Shown here piece after piece: positions 27,585 to 35,819 of a stretch of 64,000 nucleotides of DNA; positions within the stretch are counted from its first letter, which is position 1, and every line of letters starts with the position of its first letter. The position numbers and the translations under genes are program-made. A model generated the notes under the pieces. It saw nothing but the letters and a program-made list of their open reading frames with translations. It was not told the origin of the DNA and ran no database searches. Source of the DNA: Cerasicoccus sp. TK19100 (lineage in GTDB: Bacteria; Verrucomicrobiota; Verrucomicrobiia; Opitutales; Cerasicoccaceae); NCBI RefSeq assembly GCF_027257155.1, contig NZ_JAPWDU010000005.1:372001-436000 (forward strand), in the 5' to 3' direction.

Positions 27585-28619
27585 TTAGTAGGGGACGCCG
27601 ATGCCGACGATGATCTGCTGCTCGCGTTTAACGCCGCCAGTGCCGACGGTGTTGTCATAGGTCAGTTCGTAAGCGATGCTGGCTTCCACCCATTCAGCCA
27701 GTTTGCTGATCAGCGCGGCGGTGAAGCCGTACTGGTAGTTTTGGGTGTCGCTCGGCTCGACGCTACCGAATGCGGTTTGCTCGAAGCGGACGATTTCGCT
27801 GAAGTGATAAACGAACTCTTCCTTAAGCGTGGCGAGGTTATACCATTTTTGCGAAATGCCTTCGGCGTCCTTGTATTGAAGGGTGTAGGCCGGAATCAGA
27901 TCGAGGGTCATGTCGTCGGTTTCGATGACGTGGAAACCGAGGCCAAGGTCGAGATCAGCCTGGTGGCGGATGTCTTTGACCTGGTTGCGCAGGTAGCTTG
28001 CACTGGCGTTGAAGAACATCCAGTCGTTGATGTCGTAATCGTAGTCGAACTCGGCACCGTATTGGTCCTGGTTCTTGTTAACTCCGCCGTTGGTCTGCGT
28101 CTGGCGGCTGTATTGGTAGTAAATGTCGTAGGCGTAGTGGTGGGGTGCCGCGTCCTTCTTACCATTGAGGTCGAAGTTCACGCCGGTGGTTTCGGTGTTG
28201 GATTCCAGGTAGCGGAAGCCAAAGGAGAGCTTACCGGACCAGCCTTCAGGGATGATGTTTTCGTGGATCCAATTTTGGGTGTCCTTGATGGACTTGGTGA
28301 CGGCGTCCACTTCCTCCTGCTTTTGCTTGGAGATCGACTCTTTGTCGGTGGCTTCTTCGGTGACGGCGGCCGCAGTAGTGGCGTTGGCGACCGCGGCAGC
28401 TTCGGCCGGGGATGGCGCGGGCGGCGCGGGCATCTCTACCGTGGCGTCACTTTCCGGGATGGTCAGTTGGCCGAGCAGGTCGGATTGAAAGGTAATGACA
28501 CCGTTTTCCTTACTGGTGAGCGTGCCGGAAATGCGGTCGCCATTCTTCAGGACAAGGGTGTCCGCGCTTACGGATGCGCAAATCAGGAGTGATGCAAAAA
28601 GAGTCGTCAGTCGGAGCAT
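27585..28619 (-). CDS. DUF481 (YdiY-like) outer-membrane beta-barrel protein
   Basis: 344 residues. A signal peptide (about 1-19, ending ASVSA) is followed by a small beta domain TLVLKNGDRISGTLTSKENG. Next comes an Ala/Pro-rich linker with acidic helices (about 60-105). The barrel-like region has alternating strands (GKLSFGFRYLESNTETTGV, DYDYDINDWMFFNASASYL) and ends on GIGVPY, a typical outer-membrane terminal strand. DUF481 proteins are salt-induced or ion-responsive outer-membrane proteins of unknown transport role. It is divergent from lpdA, with a 186-bp shared promoter region, and has its own terminator. Confidence 0.9.
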   Translation of the reverse strand: MLRLTTLFASLLICASVSADTLVLKNGDRISGTLTSKENGVITFQSDLLGQLTIPESDATVEMPAPPAPSPAEAAAVANATTAAAVTEEATDKESISKQKQEEVDAVTKSIKDTQNWIHENIIPEGWSGKLSFGFRYLESNTETTGVNFDLNGKKDAAPHHYAYDIYYQYSRQTQTNGGVNKNQDQYGAEFDYDYDINDWMFFNASASYLRNQVKDIRHQADLDLGLGFHVIETDDMTLDLIPAYTLQYKDAEGISQKWYNLATLKEEFVYHFSEIVRFEQTAFGSVEPSDTQNYQYGFTAALISKLAEWVEASIAYELTYDNTVGTGGVKREQQIIVGIGVPY

Positions 28620-28805
28620 ACGCGAAACAACCTGAGGGACCGTCCTGACATTTCAAGGACTTTTTGCCGCGTTTTCAAAATGTTGGGTTATTTTCAGTTA
28701 AAGTAACGATTCTTTCCGATCCTTGCGTCGTAGGGTTGACGAAGGGCGACACAGGGGCATTAATGCTGCCTTTTCGACTGATCCCTTTATTGGAGAACAC
28801 CAGCT

Positions 28806-30203
28806 ATGGCAGATACAAGCAGCTATGATTTAGTAGTAATTGGCGGCGGCCCGGCCGGCTATGCCGGCGCGATTCGCGCCGGACAGCTCGGCAAGAAAGT
28901 TGCCTGCGTAGAAATGGAACGCGCCGGTGGCACGTGCCTTAACTGGGGCTGCATTCCGTCGAAGGCATTGCTCAAGAGCGCCGAGCTCTACCAGAAAATG
29001 CTGCACGCCGACGTATTTGGTTTCACGGTGGGTAAGATCGATGTGGACTTCCCCAAGGTGGTTGAGCGCTCCCGTGGCGTGGCCGACCAGATGGCCAAGG
29101 GCATCGAGTTCCTCTTTAAAAAGAACAAGGTCGACTACATCGTTGGCCAGGCGCAGATCAACGTGCCCGGTATGGTCGAGCTGATCTCCGGCGACCGCAA
29201 GGGTGAGTTCCTCTCGGCGAAAAACATCCTCATTGCCACTGGTTGCCGCGCACGCATGCTCCCGGGCCTGAAGAAGGACGGCAAGCAGGTGATGACCGCC
29301 CGCGAAATCCTGGACCGCCGCGATCTTCCAAAGAGCTGCGTGGTGCTCGGTGCTGGCGCAATCGGCATGGAGTTCGCCTACTTCCTCAATGCATTCGGCT
29401 GCGAAGTGACCGTGGTCGAAATGATGGACCGCGTGCTGCCCGTCGAAGACGACGACGTCTCGAAGTTCGTCGAGAAGCAATTTGTAAAGCAGGGCCTCAA
29501 GGTCCTCACCGGCACCAAGGCCGAGAATATCGAAGTCGCCGACGGCAAGGTCACACTCGACGCCGTCAAGGGGGACAAGACTGAGAAGCTCGAAGCCGAA
29601 TCGCTGCTCGTCGCTATCGGCGTGCAGGCAAATATGGACAGCCTGCTCTCGAACCGCGTGAAGCTGGAAATGTTCAAGAATTACATCAAGGTCGACGAGC
29701 ACTATAAGACCAACGTCGAGGGCATCTACGCCGCCGGCGATATCATCGGGCCGCCTTGGCTGGCGCACGTGGCTACCTACGAGGCCGTGCAAGCAGTCAA
29801 TGGCATGTTCAGCCACGGTGAGCCACGTCCTTACGAGCGCTTCCCCGGGTGCACCTACTGCCAACCTCAGGTGGCGAGCATCGGCCTGACCGAGCGCGAC
29901 GTGAAGGAGAAGGGTATCAAATACAAGGTGGGCAAGTTCCCGTTCACAGCTTCCGGCAAGGCAGTTGCCGCCAAGGAATCGGACGGCTTCGTCAAGCTGA
30001 TCGTCTCCGAGCCGGAAGGCGAAATTTTGGGCGCGCACATCACCGGTGCCGAGGCCACCGAGCTCATCGCGGAATATGCCTTGGGCATGGAGCTGGAAGC
30101 GACCTGGGAAGAAATCCACGGCACCATCCACGCGCACCCGACCTTGTCTGAAGCGCTGATGGAAGCCGCCGCCGCGACCCACAACGAGGCGATTCATATT
30201 TAG
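28806..30203 (+). CDS. lpdA: Dihydrolipoyl dehydrogenase (E3)
   Basis: 465 residues. FAD-dependent enzyme that re-oxidises dihydrolipoamide in pyruvate/2-oxoglutarate dehydrogenase and glycine cleavage complexes. The FAD motif is VVIGGGPAGYAGAIRAGQLG. The redox disulfide is GGTCLNWGCIPSK. The NAD motif is VVLGAGAIGMEFA, the second FAD contact is IYAAGDI, and the C-terminal catalytic His-Glu pair is HAHPTLSEAL. A ribosome-binding sequence ttggagaa precedes the ATG at good spacing. No E1/E2 genes are adjacent, so it is a shared E3. It is followed by an AT-rich inverted repeat. Confidence 0.97.
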   Translation: MADTSSYDLVVIGGGPAGYAGAIRAGQLGKKVACVEMERAGGTCLNWGCIPSKALLKSAELYQKMLHADVFGFTVGKIDVDFPKVVERSRGVADQMAKGIEFLFKKNKVDYIVGQAQINVPGMVELISGDRKGEFLSAKNILIATGCRARMLPGLKKDGKQVMTAREILDRRDLPKSCVVLGAGAIGMEFAYFLNAFGCEVTVVEMMDRVLPVEDDDVSKFVEKQFVKQGLKVLTGTKAENIEVADGKVTLDAVKGDKTEKLEAESLLVAIGVQANMDSLLSNRVKLEMFKNYIKVDEHYKTNVEGIYAAGDIIGPPWLAHVATYEAVQAVNGMFSHGEPRPYERFPGCTYCQPQVASIGLTERDVKEKGIKYKVGKFPFTASGKAVAAKESDGFVKLIVSEPEGEILGAHITGAEATELIAEYALGMELEATWEEIHGTIHAHPTLSEALMEAAAATHNEAIHI

Positions 30204-30215
30204 GGAGTGAACATA

Positions 30216-30296
30216 TTAAAGTGAGCAAATTAAAGTTGTTGGGGCTCAGGAGTTGATGCCGTTATCCACTTTAATTTTTAATTTGTTCACTTTAAT
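30216..30296. repeat. 20-bp AT-rich inverted repeat between lpdA and the phosphatase gene
   Basis: Arms 30216-30235 and 30277-30296 are complementary with one mismatch. They contain repeated 'ttaaagt' words and fill nearly the whole 104-bp gap. It could serve as a transcript hairpin or be a small mobile palindrome. There is no T-run, so an ordinary terminator is less likely. Confidence 0.7.
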
Positions 30297-30307
30297 CTTC
30301 AAGAGCT

Positions 30308-30937
30308 ATGCGACTTATCGTCATCCGCCACGGCGAGACTGAATGGAATGTTCAGCATCGCTACCAGGGGCAGCTGGACTCGCCGTTGACTGCGAAAGGT
30401 CGTCAGCAGGCCGAGGCCATTGGCGAACGGTTGAAGAGCTATCAGTTCGACCGGATTATATCCAGTGATTTGGGCCGCGCGGTGGATACCTGCCGCGCGA
30501 TTGCCCAACACCACGAATCGACGCCTTGGGATCAAGATAGCGGTCTGCGTGAGCGAAATTTCGGTGCGCTGGCTGGCTACACCCGGGCAGAGGCCGCTGA
30601 GAAGTTTCCCAACGAAGAGGAGGGGTACCTCCACGGCGGCGCGGATTACATTATACCAGGCGGCGAGAGCCTAAGAGATGTCTTTCACCGCGCGGGCAAT
30701 ACCTTTGACGCCATTGCCGAGCGCTACCAGGGGCAGACACTCTGCATCGTCACGCATGGTGGCATTTTGGGGATGTTTCTCCGGCACGCCATCGGGATTC
30801 CGGTGGAGCAGGCGCGGGCGTATAAGTTCATCAATGCGGCCTACAACGAGTTCTCCTTCGAGGACGGTCGCTGGCTGTTGCACACTTGGGGCGATGCTTC
30901 GCACCTCGGTGGCATTGGCGCAATTGATGATTTGTAG
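30308..30937 (+). CDS. Histidine phosphatase family protein (GpmB/CobC-like)
   Basis: 209 residues. The N-terminal MRLIVIRHGETEWN carries the RHG motif with the phospho-acceptor His8. FGALAGYTRAE and the C-terminal CIVTHGGILGMFLRHAIGIP supply the second catalytic His. Members hydrolyse phosphate from sugar phosphates, alpha-ribazole phosphate or other small molecules, and the true substrate cannot be told from sequence. No cobalamin genes are adjacent. A 59-bp gap separates it from the ferredoxin gene; co-transcription is plausible. Confidence 0.93.
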   Translation: MRLIVIRHGETEWNVQHRYQGQLDSPLTAKGRQQAEAIGERLKSYQFDRIISSDLGRAVDTCRAIAQHHESTPWDQDSGLRERNFGALAGYTRAEAAEKFPNEEEGYLHGGADYIIPGGESLRDVFHRAGNTFDAIAERYQGQTLCIVTHGGILGMFLRHAIGIPVEQARAYKFINAAYNEFSFEDGRWLLHTWGDASHLGGIGAIDDL

Positions 30938-30996
30938 GCCGTCAATGCAACAACCCGCTTGACAGAAGGCGGGCCTCGCGCACATTTTTCTCGTTT

Positions 30997-31233
30997 ATGG
31001 CTGATATCAATGACAAGTGGCCGGAGAATGTTGCCGGTAAATTTTATGTGGATGAACAGTGCATCGATTGCGATCTCTGCCGCGAGACCGCGCCTGACTA
31101 TTTTGCGCGCAGCGATGACGGCGGATACTCCTACGTGATCAAGCAGCCTGAGTCTCAGGACGACATCGACTTGTGCATGGAGGCCCTCGAAGGTTGCCCG
31201 GTCGAGGCGATTGGCGACGACGGCGACGAGTAA
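30997..31233 (+). CDS. Single-cluster 4Fe-4S ferredoxin
   Basis: 78 residues, very acidic at the C-terminus. Cys22, Cys25 and Cys28 (QCIDCDLC) plus Cys67 (GCPVEAIG) form one [4Fe-4S] site. The second cluster's cysteines found in bacterial 2[4Fe-4S] ferredoxins are absent. It resembles the single-cluster ferredoxins of Bacillus and Thermotoga size class. It acts as a soluble electron carrier with unknown partners. A strong terminator follows 23 bp after the stop. Confidence 0.93.
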   Translation: MADINDKWPENVAGKFYVDEQCIDCDLCRETAPDYFARSDDGGYSYVIKQPESQDDIDLCMEALEGCPVEAIGDDGDE

Positions 31234-31256
31234 TCGTTCGCTAACACTAATTTTTT

Positions 31257-31294
31257 AAGCCAAGGATGCGATAAACGCTCCTTGGCTTTTTTTT
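31257..31294 (+). terminator. Rho-independent terminator after the ferredoxin gene
   Basis: aagccaagga and tccttggctt form a perfect 10-bp stem (31257-31266 / 31279-31288) with a 12-nt loop, followed by a run of T. Confidence 0.92.
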
Positions 31295-31453
31295 GTCTGC
31301 TCTCAGAAGTTTTTTTTAACTTACACGAGTAATCAAATCTAGTGGATCGGGAAACCCATTGACAGAAATAACGTGTTCGGTTAATCAAACGTATACATTT
31401 AACGCTATCTCAGCGTTTTCAACGTTTCGCCCCACACTCAACAGACTACTCAT

Positions 31454-32347
31454 ATGCAAATACCTACCCTTCGATCCCTGCGCTTTGTCCCGCTAACCGT
31501 CGCTGGTCTAGCGCTTAGTACGAGCGCGGCCTTTGGCGTTGCTTTTACCACCTTCATCGGCCCGGATGGGGGTAATTGGAATGACCCGGCTAACTGGGAT
31601 AACGGTGTGCCGGATGCTAACGACGAGATATCGCTCGGTGGTTTTCAAGTCGTGGTCACCGACACACAGGCTTACAAGGATTTTGATACGGGAGCGCCTG
31701 ATACCGGCGGCAGCATTGTGATCAACAGCGGTGGCAGCCTGACCAATGACGGCGGCCACCACGCCGCCTGGGGGTTGAGTAGCATCACGATCAACAGCGG
31801 TGGTGCGTTCATTAACGATCCGGCAACAGAGGGCGGTGTTGCCCGACTACGTGTGCCCACGACAGTGGCGGCCGGCGGTACGCTCGTTGGCTTTCAGCAG
31901 TTGCAATCGACCATCAACGTGAGCGGCCTTTACCAGCCTTATAATTCCGCATCGGCGAATGTCATTGCCGTCACCAGTACCTTCAACCTGCTCAGCGGCG
32001 GTGAACTGCAATTTGATGTTTTCGGCAACAACGACAGCGAGAGCTTTTCGGTTGCCAGTGCCACCACTGACCTGTCGATCATTGGATCGACGATTCGCCT
32101 CGTTGGCCAGGGTGGTTACACCCCCGGCGTGAATGACACCTTCAACCTCTTTGATGAGGTTGGGGGCACGGTGAACGTCATTAGTGACGCAAGCAATGTC
32201 ATCATGGATGGCGTCATTGCCTGGGACACCACCCTGTGGGAATCCGACGGTATCCTGACCGTGGCCGCAGTTCCGGAGCCCACGACTTACGCGATGTTTG
32301 CCGCAATGGGTGCCCTGGGCGTCGCGCTACTGCGCCGCCGCAAGTAA
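31454..32347 (+). CDS. PEP-CTERM sorting-signal exported protein
   Basis: 297 residues. A signal peptide (residues about 1-29) precedes a repetitive beta-helix-like body with autotransporter-type phrases (GGNWNDPANWDNGVPDANDE; VINSGGSL and TINSGGAF). The C-terminus is a textbook PEP-CTERM tag: VPEPTTY, a hydrophobic helix, then LLRRRK. PEP-CTERM proteins are recognised by an exosortase (EpsH-type) and are typically linked to extracellular polysaccharide. No exosortase is in this window. The protein is predicted to be surface-exposed. It is monocistronic, with terminators on both sides. Confidence 0.93.
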   Translation: MQIPTLRSLRFVPLTVAGLALSTSAAFGVAFTTFIGPDGGNWNDPANWDNGVPDANDEISLGGFQVVVTDTQAYKDFDTGAPDTGGSIVINSGGSLTNDGGHHAAWGLSSITINSGGAFINDPATEGGVARLRVPTTVAAGGTLVGFQQLQSTINVSGLYQPYNSASANVIAVTSTFNLLSGGELQFDVFGNNDSESFSVASATTDLSIIGSTIRLVGQGGYTPGVNDTFNLFDEVGGTVNVISDASNVIMDGVIAWDTTLWESDGILTVAAVPEPTTYAMFAAMGALGVALLRRRK

Positions 32348-32399
32348 GGCAGTCTTTGGGACATCTTGCTGAGGTCTAGTAAGTAGAATATTCGATCAA

Positions 32400-32425
32400 G
32401 CGCCGGGGGAAACTCCGGCGTTTTC
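32400..32425 (+). terminator. GC-rich hairpin after the PEP-CTERM gene
   Basis: cgccgg (32401-32406) pairs with ccggcg (32415-32420) around an 8-nt loop and is followed by tttt. It lies 53 bp beyond the stop codon. Confidence 0.7.
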
Positions 32426-32609
32426 ATTTAGATCGGTCTGTCCGCTAGCACTATCGGGATTCGTTTCGATAGCGAACTCAGCTTCGTTCGGCGAGTGGTT
32501 GCCGCCGCGGGGCGGTAGGGCAATAGCGCTGGGCAAGGTATTGTTGGCCGATGGTTAAACGCTTGCCTATGCTTGCCGCTTTGCCAGAAAATGCGCAGCA
32601 TTACCCGTA

Positions 32610-33617
32610 ATGCCCCGTAGAAACCCGACTCTCCAAACCATTGCCGATATTGCAGGGGTCTCCCGTAACACCGTCTCCTGCGCACTGCGCGCCGATCCGC
32701 GCATTTCGAAGAAAACGCAGGAGAAAATCCGTCGTATTGCCGAGGAGATTGGCTATCGGCCCAACCCGATGGTATCGGCACTTATGCAAAGCCTGCGCCA
32801 ATCGCATGGCTCCGCAAAGTCCGCGAACTTGGGCTTCGTTCACAGCTTTGAGGACCCCGATATCTGGCGTTGCCATTTGTATTATCGCAAGCTGTTTGAG
32901 GGTGCCGAGCAACGGGCCAACGAGATGGGCTACAACCTGACGCCGGTTTGGGGCGCGGAGCCGGGGCTAAGTGTGGACCGCATGACACACATTCTCCGCA
33001 GCCGCAGCGTGCTGGGGCTGATCATCGGGCCAATCGGGTTTCGGGGGCAGTTGCCGATTGACTGGAGCCGGTATCCAATGGCGGCCATGGGTGCTTCGTT
33101 GCGCGAGCCGCAGCTACACCGCGCGGCGACTTATTTTACGCACACCATTCCCCGGGCATGGCAGGAGTTGAAGGCGCTGGGCTATCAGCGGGTCGGCGTG
33201 ATTTACTCAGAGTATACCAATGCGCGCGTGGACTTTGCTTTTGACGCCGGTTGCGCGATCCTGAACCAGAACGAAGCGGCGATCCCGGTTTTGCGGACGG
33301 AACTGATTACGCCGGACGAGCTAAACCGCTGGCTGGACGAGCATCAGCTCGACGCGCTGATCACCGCTTTTGGCAATCAGGTGCTCAGCTTGTTGCAGCA
33401 CTGCGGACGCCGGGTGCCGGAAGACATTGGTTTGGTCACGCTGATGGCGGATAAGCCGCCGGGTGCATACATTGAGCGGGACTGGGGTGCGATTGGCGCG
33501 GCAACGGTGGACCTCGTGGTCGGCCAGCTCTTGCGCAACGAGCGGGGTATCCCAGCCAAGCCTAAGACCGTGCTCATCGAGGGAGAGTGGTTCCCGGGTG
33601 ATTTAATCGAGCGTTAG
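32610..33617 (+). CDS. LacI-family transcriptional regulator
   Basis: 335 residues. The helix-turn-helix is TLQTIADIAGVSRNTVSCAL (residues about 7-26), the hinge is IGYRPNPMVSALMQSL, and a sugar-binding-protein-like sensor domain follows. It shares architecture and several phrases with the regulator at 586, for example AAMGASLREPQLHRA versus ACASTGVSLRKPELHRV, so the two are paralogues from an expanded Opitutia-type family. The target is unknown. It is flanked by the PEP-CTERM gene and a photolyase on the same strand, neither obviously a regulon member. A weak hairpin lies 124 bp downstream. Confidence 0.93.
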   Translation: MPRRNPTLQTIADIAGVSRNTVSCALRADPRISKKTQEKIRRIAEEIGYRPNPMVSALMQSLRQSHGSAKSANLGFVHSFEDPDIWRCHLYYRKLFEGAEQRANEMGYNLTPVWGAEPGLSVDRMTHILRSRSVLGLIIGPIGFRGQLPIDWSRYPMAAMGASLREPQLHRAATYFTHTIPRAWQELKALGYQRVGVIYSEYTNARVDFAFDAGCAILNQNEAAIPVLRTELITPDELNRWLDEHQLDALITAFGNQVLSLLQHCGRRVPEDIGLVTLMADKPPGAYIERDWGAIGAATVDLVVGQLLRNERGIPAKPKTVLIEGEWFPGDLIER

Positions 33618-33740
33618 GTCGGTGGAGATATTGCAGGTAAGGGTACGCGTTGATCTGCTCTGGTGTTTCGTCTGGTGCCGGGGCTGCTGGCTGTGCTATG
33701 ATAGGGGCGAAAGTTGTGCAGTGCAGCTACTTATAATATC

Positions 33741-33768
33741 AGCCTCTCATTTTTGGGAGGCTTTTTTA
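33741..33768 (+). terminator. Hairpin with T-run in the 33618-33999 intergenic region
   Basis: agcctctc and gggaggct pair (one G-U) around an AT loop and are followed by tttttt. It probably ends the LacI transcript. The rest of this 382-bp region holds only the small frame at 33805. Confidence 0.8.
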
Positions 33769-33804
33769 TTTGCTCGGGGTAACCAATTTCATAGCTTAAC
33801 CTTA

Positions 33805-33948
33805 GTGAGAAGCGCAAAGTATGAGCGGACCAATGTCCGGCGTGTTCGTAAGGAACGAAAAAGCAAAATACCGCTGGTATTGACCATCGGAGGGATTGCC
33901 TTGGGGCTGGTTGCTGCCTGGGCAATTTGGATTGGTAAAATCCTTTGA
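33805..33948 (+). CDS. Possible small single-span membrane protein
   Basis: A 47-residue frame from a GTG at 33805. The N-terminal half is strongly basic (ERTNVRRVRKERKSK). The C-terminal half is one clean hydrophobic helix (IPLVLTIGGIALGLVAAWA, then IWIGKIL), so it would be an N-in membrane peptide. It lies just downstream of a terminator and upstream of the photolyase gene. No ribosome-binding site is visible before the GTG and no ATG exists in frame, so it may be a chance frame. The protein-like composition is the only support. Confidence 0.35.
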   Translation: MRSAKYERTNVRRVRKERKSKIPLVLTIGGIALGLVAAWAIWIGKIL

Positions 33949-33999
33949 GTTTTTAGCCCGTCCATTTGCGCTCTGCGGGGGAGTCACCCATACTAAGCC

Positions 34000-35442
34000 G
34001 TGTCCGCTAACCAAGCTCCAAGTATCATCTGGTTTCGCCAGGATCTACGCATTCACGATAACCCCGCCTTACAAACTGCTATCGAGCGTGGTGGCCCCGT
34101 CGTGCCGGTCTTCATTTACGACGAAAAAGGGGAGGGCAAGTGGGGCTTCGGCGGCGCGAGCAAGTGGTGGCTACACCATGCGCTCAACGATCTATCCAGC
34201 CAACTGGACGACTATGGCCTGCGTCTGATCATCCGCCGGGGCAAGTCCGGTGAAGAGCTGAAGCGCTTGCTCAAGGACTCTGGCGCAGAGGCGGTTTTCT
34301 GGAACCGCCGTTACGAGCCGGACGTGATCAAGCGGGACAAGCTGATCAAGGAAAGCCTTACCAGCGAGGGCTTTGAGGCTAAGAGTTTTAATGCGTCCCT
34401 AGTCTTTGAGCCGTGGGAAATCAAAAACAAATCCGGCAAGCCATTTCAGGTCTTTACGCCGTATTGGAAGCACTGCATGCAGCAGAAAATCGCCCCGCCG
34501 GTTAGTGTGGACCACCAACAGGCCAAGGCACCCAAACAATGGCCCGATTCGCTGGCTGTGGAAGAGTTGGCGCTCTTGCCGGACATTGGCTGGGATACCG
34601 GCTTCTACGATGCCTGGACCCCCACGACCGCCGCCGCGCGCCAGCGGCTGGGCAAGCTGGCCGCCAGCAACGCCTCTGGCTACACTAAGAACCGTGATCG
34701 TCCGGATATGGACGGCACCTCGCGCCTGTCGCCGTACCTGCACTTTGGCCAGATCGGCCCGCGCGAGGTCTTTGCTGCCTTCGACAAGCACGACTCCGAC
34801 GGGACCAAGGGCGCGCGTAAATTTTTGTCCGAGATCGGCTGGCGCGAGTTCTCGCACCACCTGCTGTTTCACTTTCCGCACACGCCCACGGAGCCGCTGC
34901 GTGAGGAGTTTAACCACTTCCCGTGGGAGATGGATGAGGCCTATCTCCAGGCTTGGCAAAAGGGCGAAACCGGTTACCCGATCGTTGATGCCGGCATGCG
35001 TCAGCTTTGGGCGACCGGCTGGATGCACAATCGCGTGCGCATGATCGTGGCATCGTTGCTGGTCAAGCACTTGCAAATCCCGTGGCAGGAGGGTGCCCGT
35101 TGGTTCTGGGATACGCTGGTCGACGCAGATTTGGCCAACAATACCCAGGGCTGGCAGTGGAGCGCGGGCTGTGGGGCGGACGCCGCCCCGTATTTTCGCG
35201 TGTTTAACCCTATCCTGCAGGGCGAGAAATTTGACCCCAACGGCGACTATGTCCGCGAATGGGTTCCCGAGCTGCGGCCACTGGACACCAAGGTGATTCA
35301 TCAGCCTTGGGAGGCTGACCTGGATCAGCTAGGCGGAGTGGTCATCGGTCGTGACTATCCGGCACCGATCATCGACCATAAGCAGGGGCGCAACCGAGCC
35401 TTGCAATCCTACGAGAAGCTTAAGGCGCTGCGCAGCAAGTAA
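34000..35442 (+). CDS. phrB: Deoxyribodipyrimidine photolyase (class I CPD photolyase/cryptochrome family)
   Basis: 480 residues starting at a GTG. It uses blue light to split cyclobutane pyrimidine dimers. The N-terminal antenna-binding alpha/beta domain begins IIWFRQDLRIHDNPALQTA. The FAD domain contains TSRLSPYLHFGQIGPREVF, the EIGWREFSHHLLFHFP segment, and the signature WMHNRVRMIVASLLVK followed by DADLANNTQGWQW. FRVFNPILQGEKFDP closes the flavin pocket. Length and motifs are standard. With uvrA and uvrB in the same window this provides both light and dark repair of UV damage. Confidence 0.95.
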   Translation: MSANQAPSIIWFRQDLRIHDNPALQTAIERGGPVVPVFIYDEKGEGKWGFGGASKWWLHHALNDLSSQLDDYGLRLIIRRGKSGEELKRLLKDSGAEAVFWNRRYEPDVIKRDKLIKESLTSEGFEAKSFNASLVFEPWEIKNKSGKPFQVFTPYWKHCMQQKIAPPVSVDHQQAKAPKQWPDSLAVEELALLPDIGWDTGFYDAWTPTTAAARQRLGKLAASNASGYTKNRDRPDMDGTSRLSPYLHFGQIGPREVFAAFDKHDSDGTKGARKFLSEIGWREFSHHLLFHFPHTPTEPLREEFNHFPWEMDEAYLQAWQKGETGYPIVDAGMRQLWATGWMHNRVRMIVASLLVKHLQIPWQEGARWFWDTLVDADLANNTQGWQWSAGCGADAAPYFRVFNPILQGEKFDPNGDYVREWVPELRPLDTKVIHQPWEADLDQLGGVVIGRDYPAPIIDHKQGRNRALQSYEKLKALRSK

Positions 35443-35734
35443 ATGGGCCAGAATATGTCTGGGTAAGTGCTTTTGCCCCACGTATCTGGTTAAAATTATG
35501 CAGCATTTTGCGTAATATAGACACAGAAGCGGGGCAAATTCAGCCAGTTCGTGCTGTATGCACATGCTCAGTTTGCTTGCTGGTTGCGCAAAAGAAACAC
35601 GGTTACCGATCAAATTTGTCCACGAGTTCCGGTTTTGGATGAATGGATTTCATGAATTCTAGTTGGTTCCGTTCATAGGGTTTATGCGTGAACCGAGATC
35701 ATGGCAGATAGTTTGAGAAGTCAAAATTGGGAAA
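35443..35734. other. Regulatory region upstream of amt
   Basis: The 377-bp gap before amt contains no supported gene. Its 3' part carries a sigma-54 promoter (35735-35752). The remaining ~290 bp is where NtrC-type enhancer sites would be expected. TGC/GCA-containing words (near 35498, 35555 and 35580) are present, but none is a clean enhancer match. Confidence 0.4.
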
Positions 35735-35752
35735 TTGGCACGATGGGTGCTT
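35735..35752 (+). promoter_or_regulatory. Sigma-54 (RpoN) promoter of amt-glnK
   Basis: ttggcacgatgggtgctt matches the -24/-12 consensus TGGCAC-N5-TTGC. The invariant GG and GC are spaced 12 bp apart, as required. Predicted transcription start is near 35762, about 58 bp before the amt ATG. Nitrogen-limitation control of ammonium transport by sigma-54 is the usual arrangement. Confidence 0.8.
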
Positions 35753-35819
35753 TTAAGGCGCCTCTCAGTAAAACTCCGGTTATCCAACGGAAAAATTCTC
35801 AATCCAACAAACTATATCT

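Noticed and set aside
28830-30197. A 455-codon minus-strand frame over lpdA
   Set aside because: Antisense of a gene with all dihydrolipoyl dehydrogenase motifs.
35498-35600. NtrC enhancer sites upstream of amt
   Set aside because: Several TGC/GCA words are present, but none has the required TGC-N11-GCA spacing convincingly.
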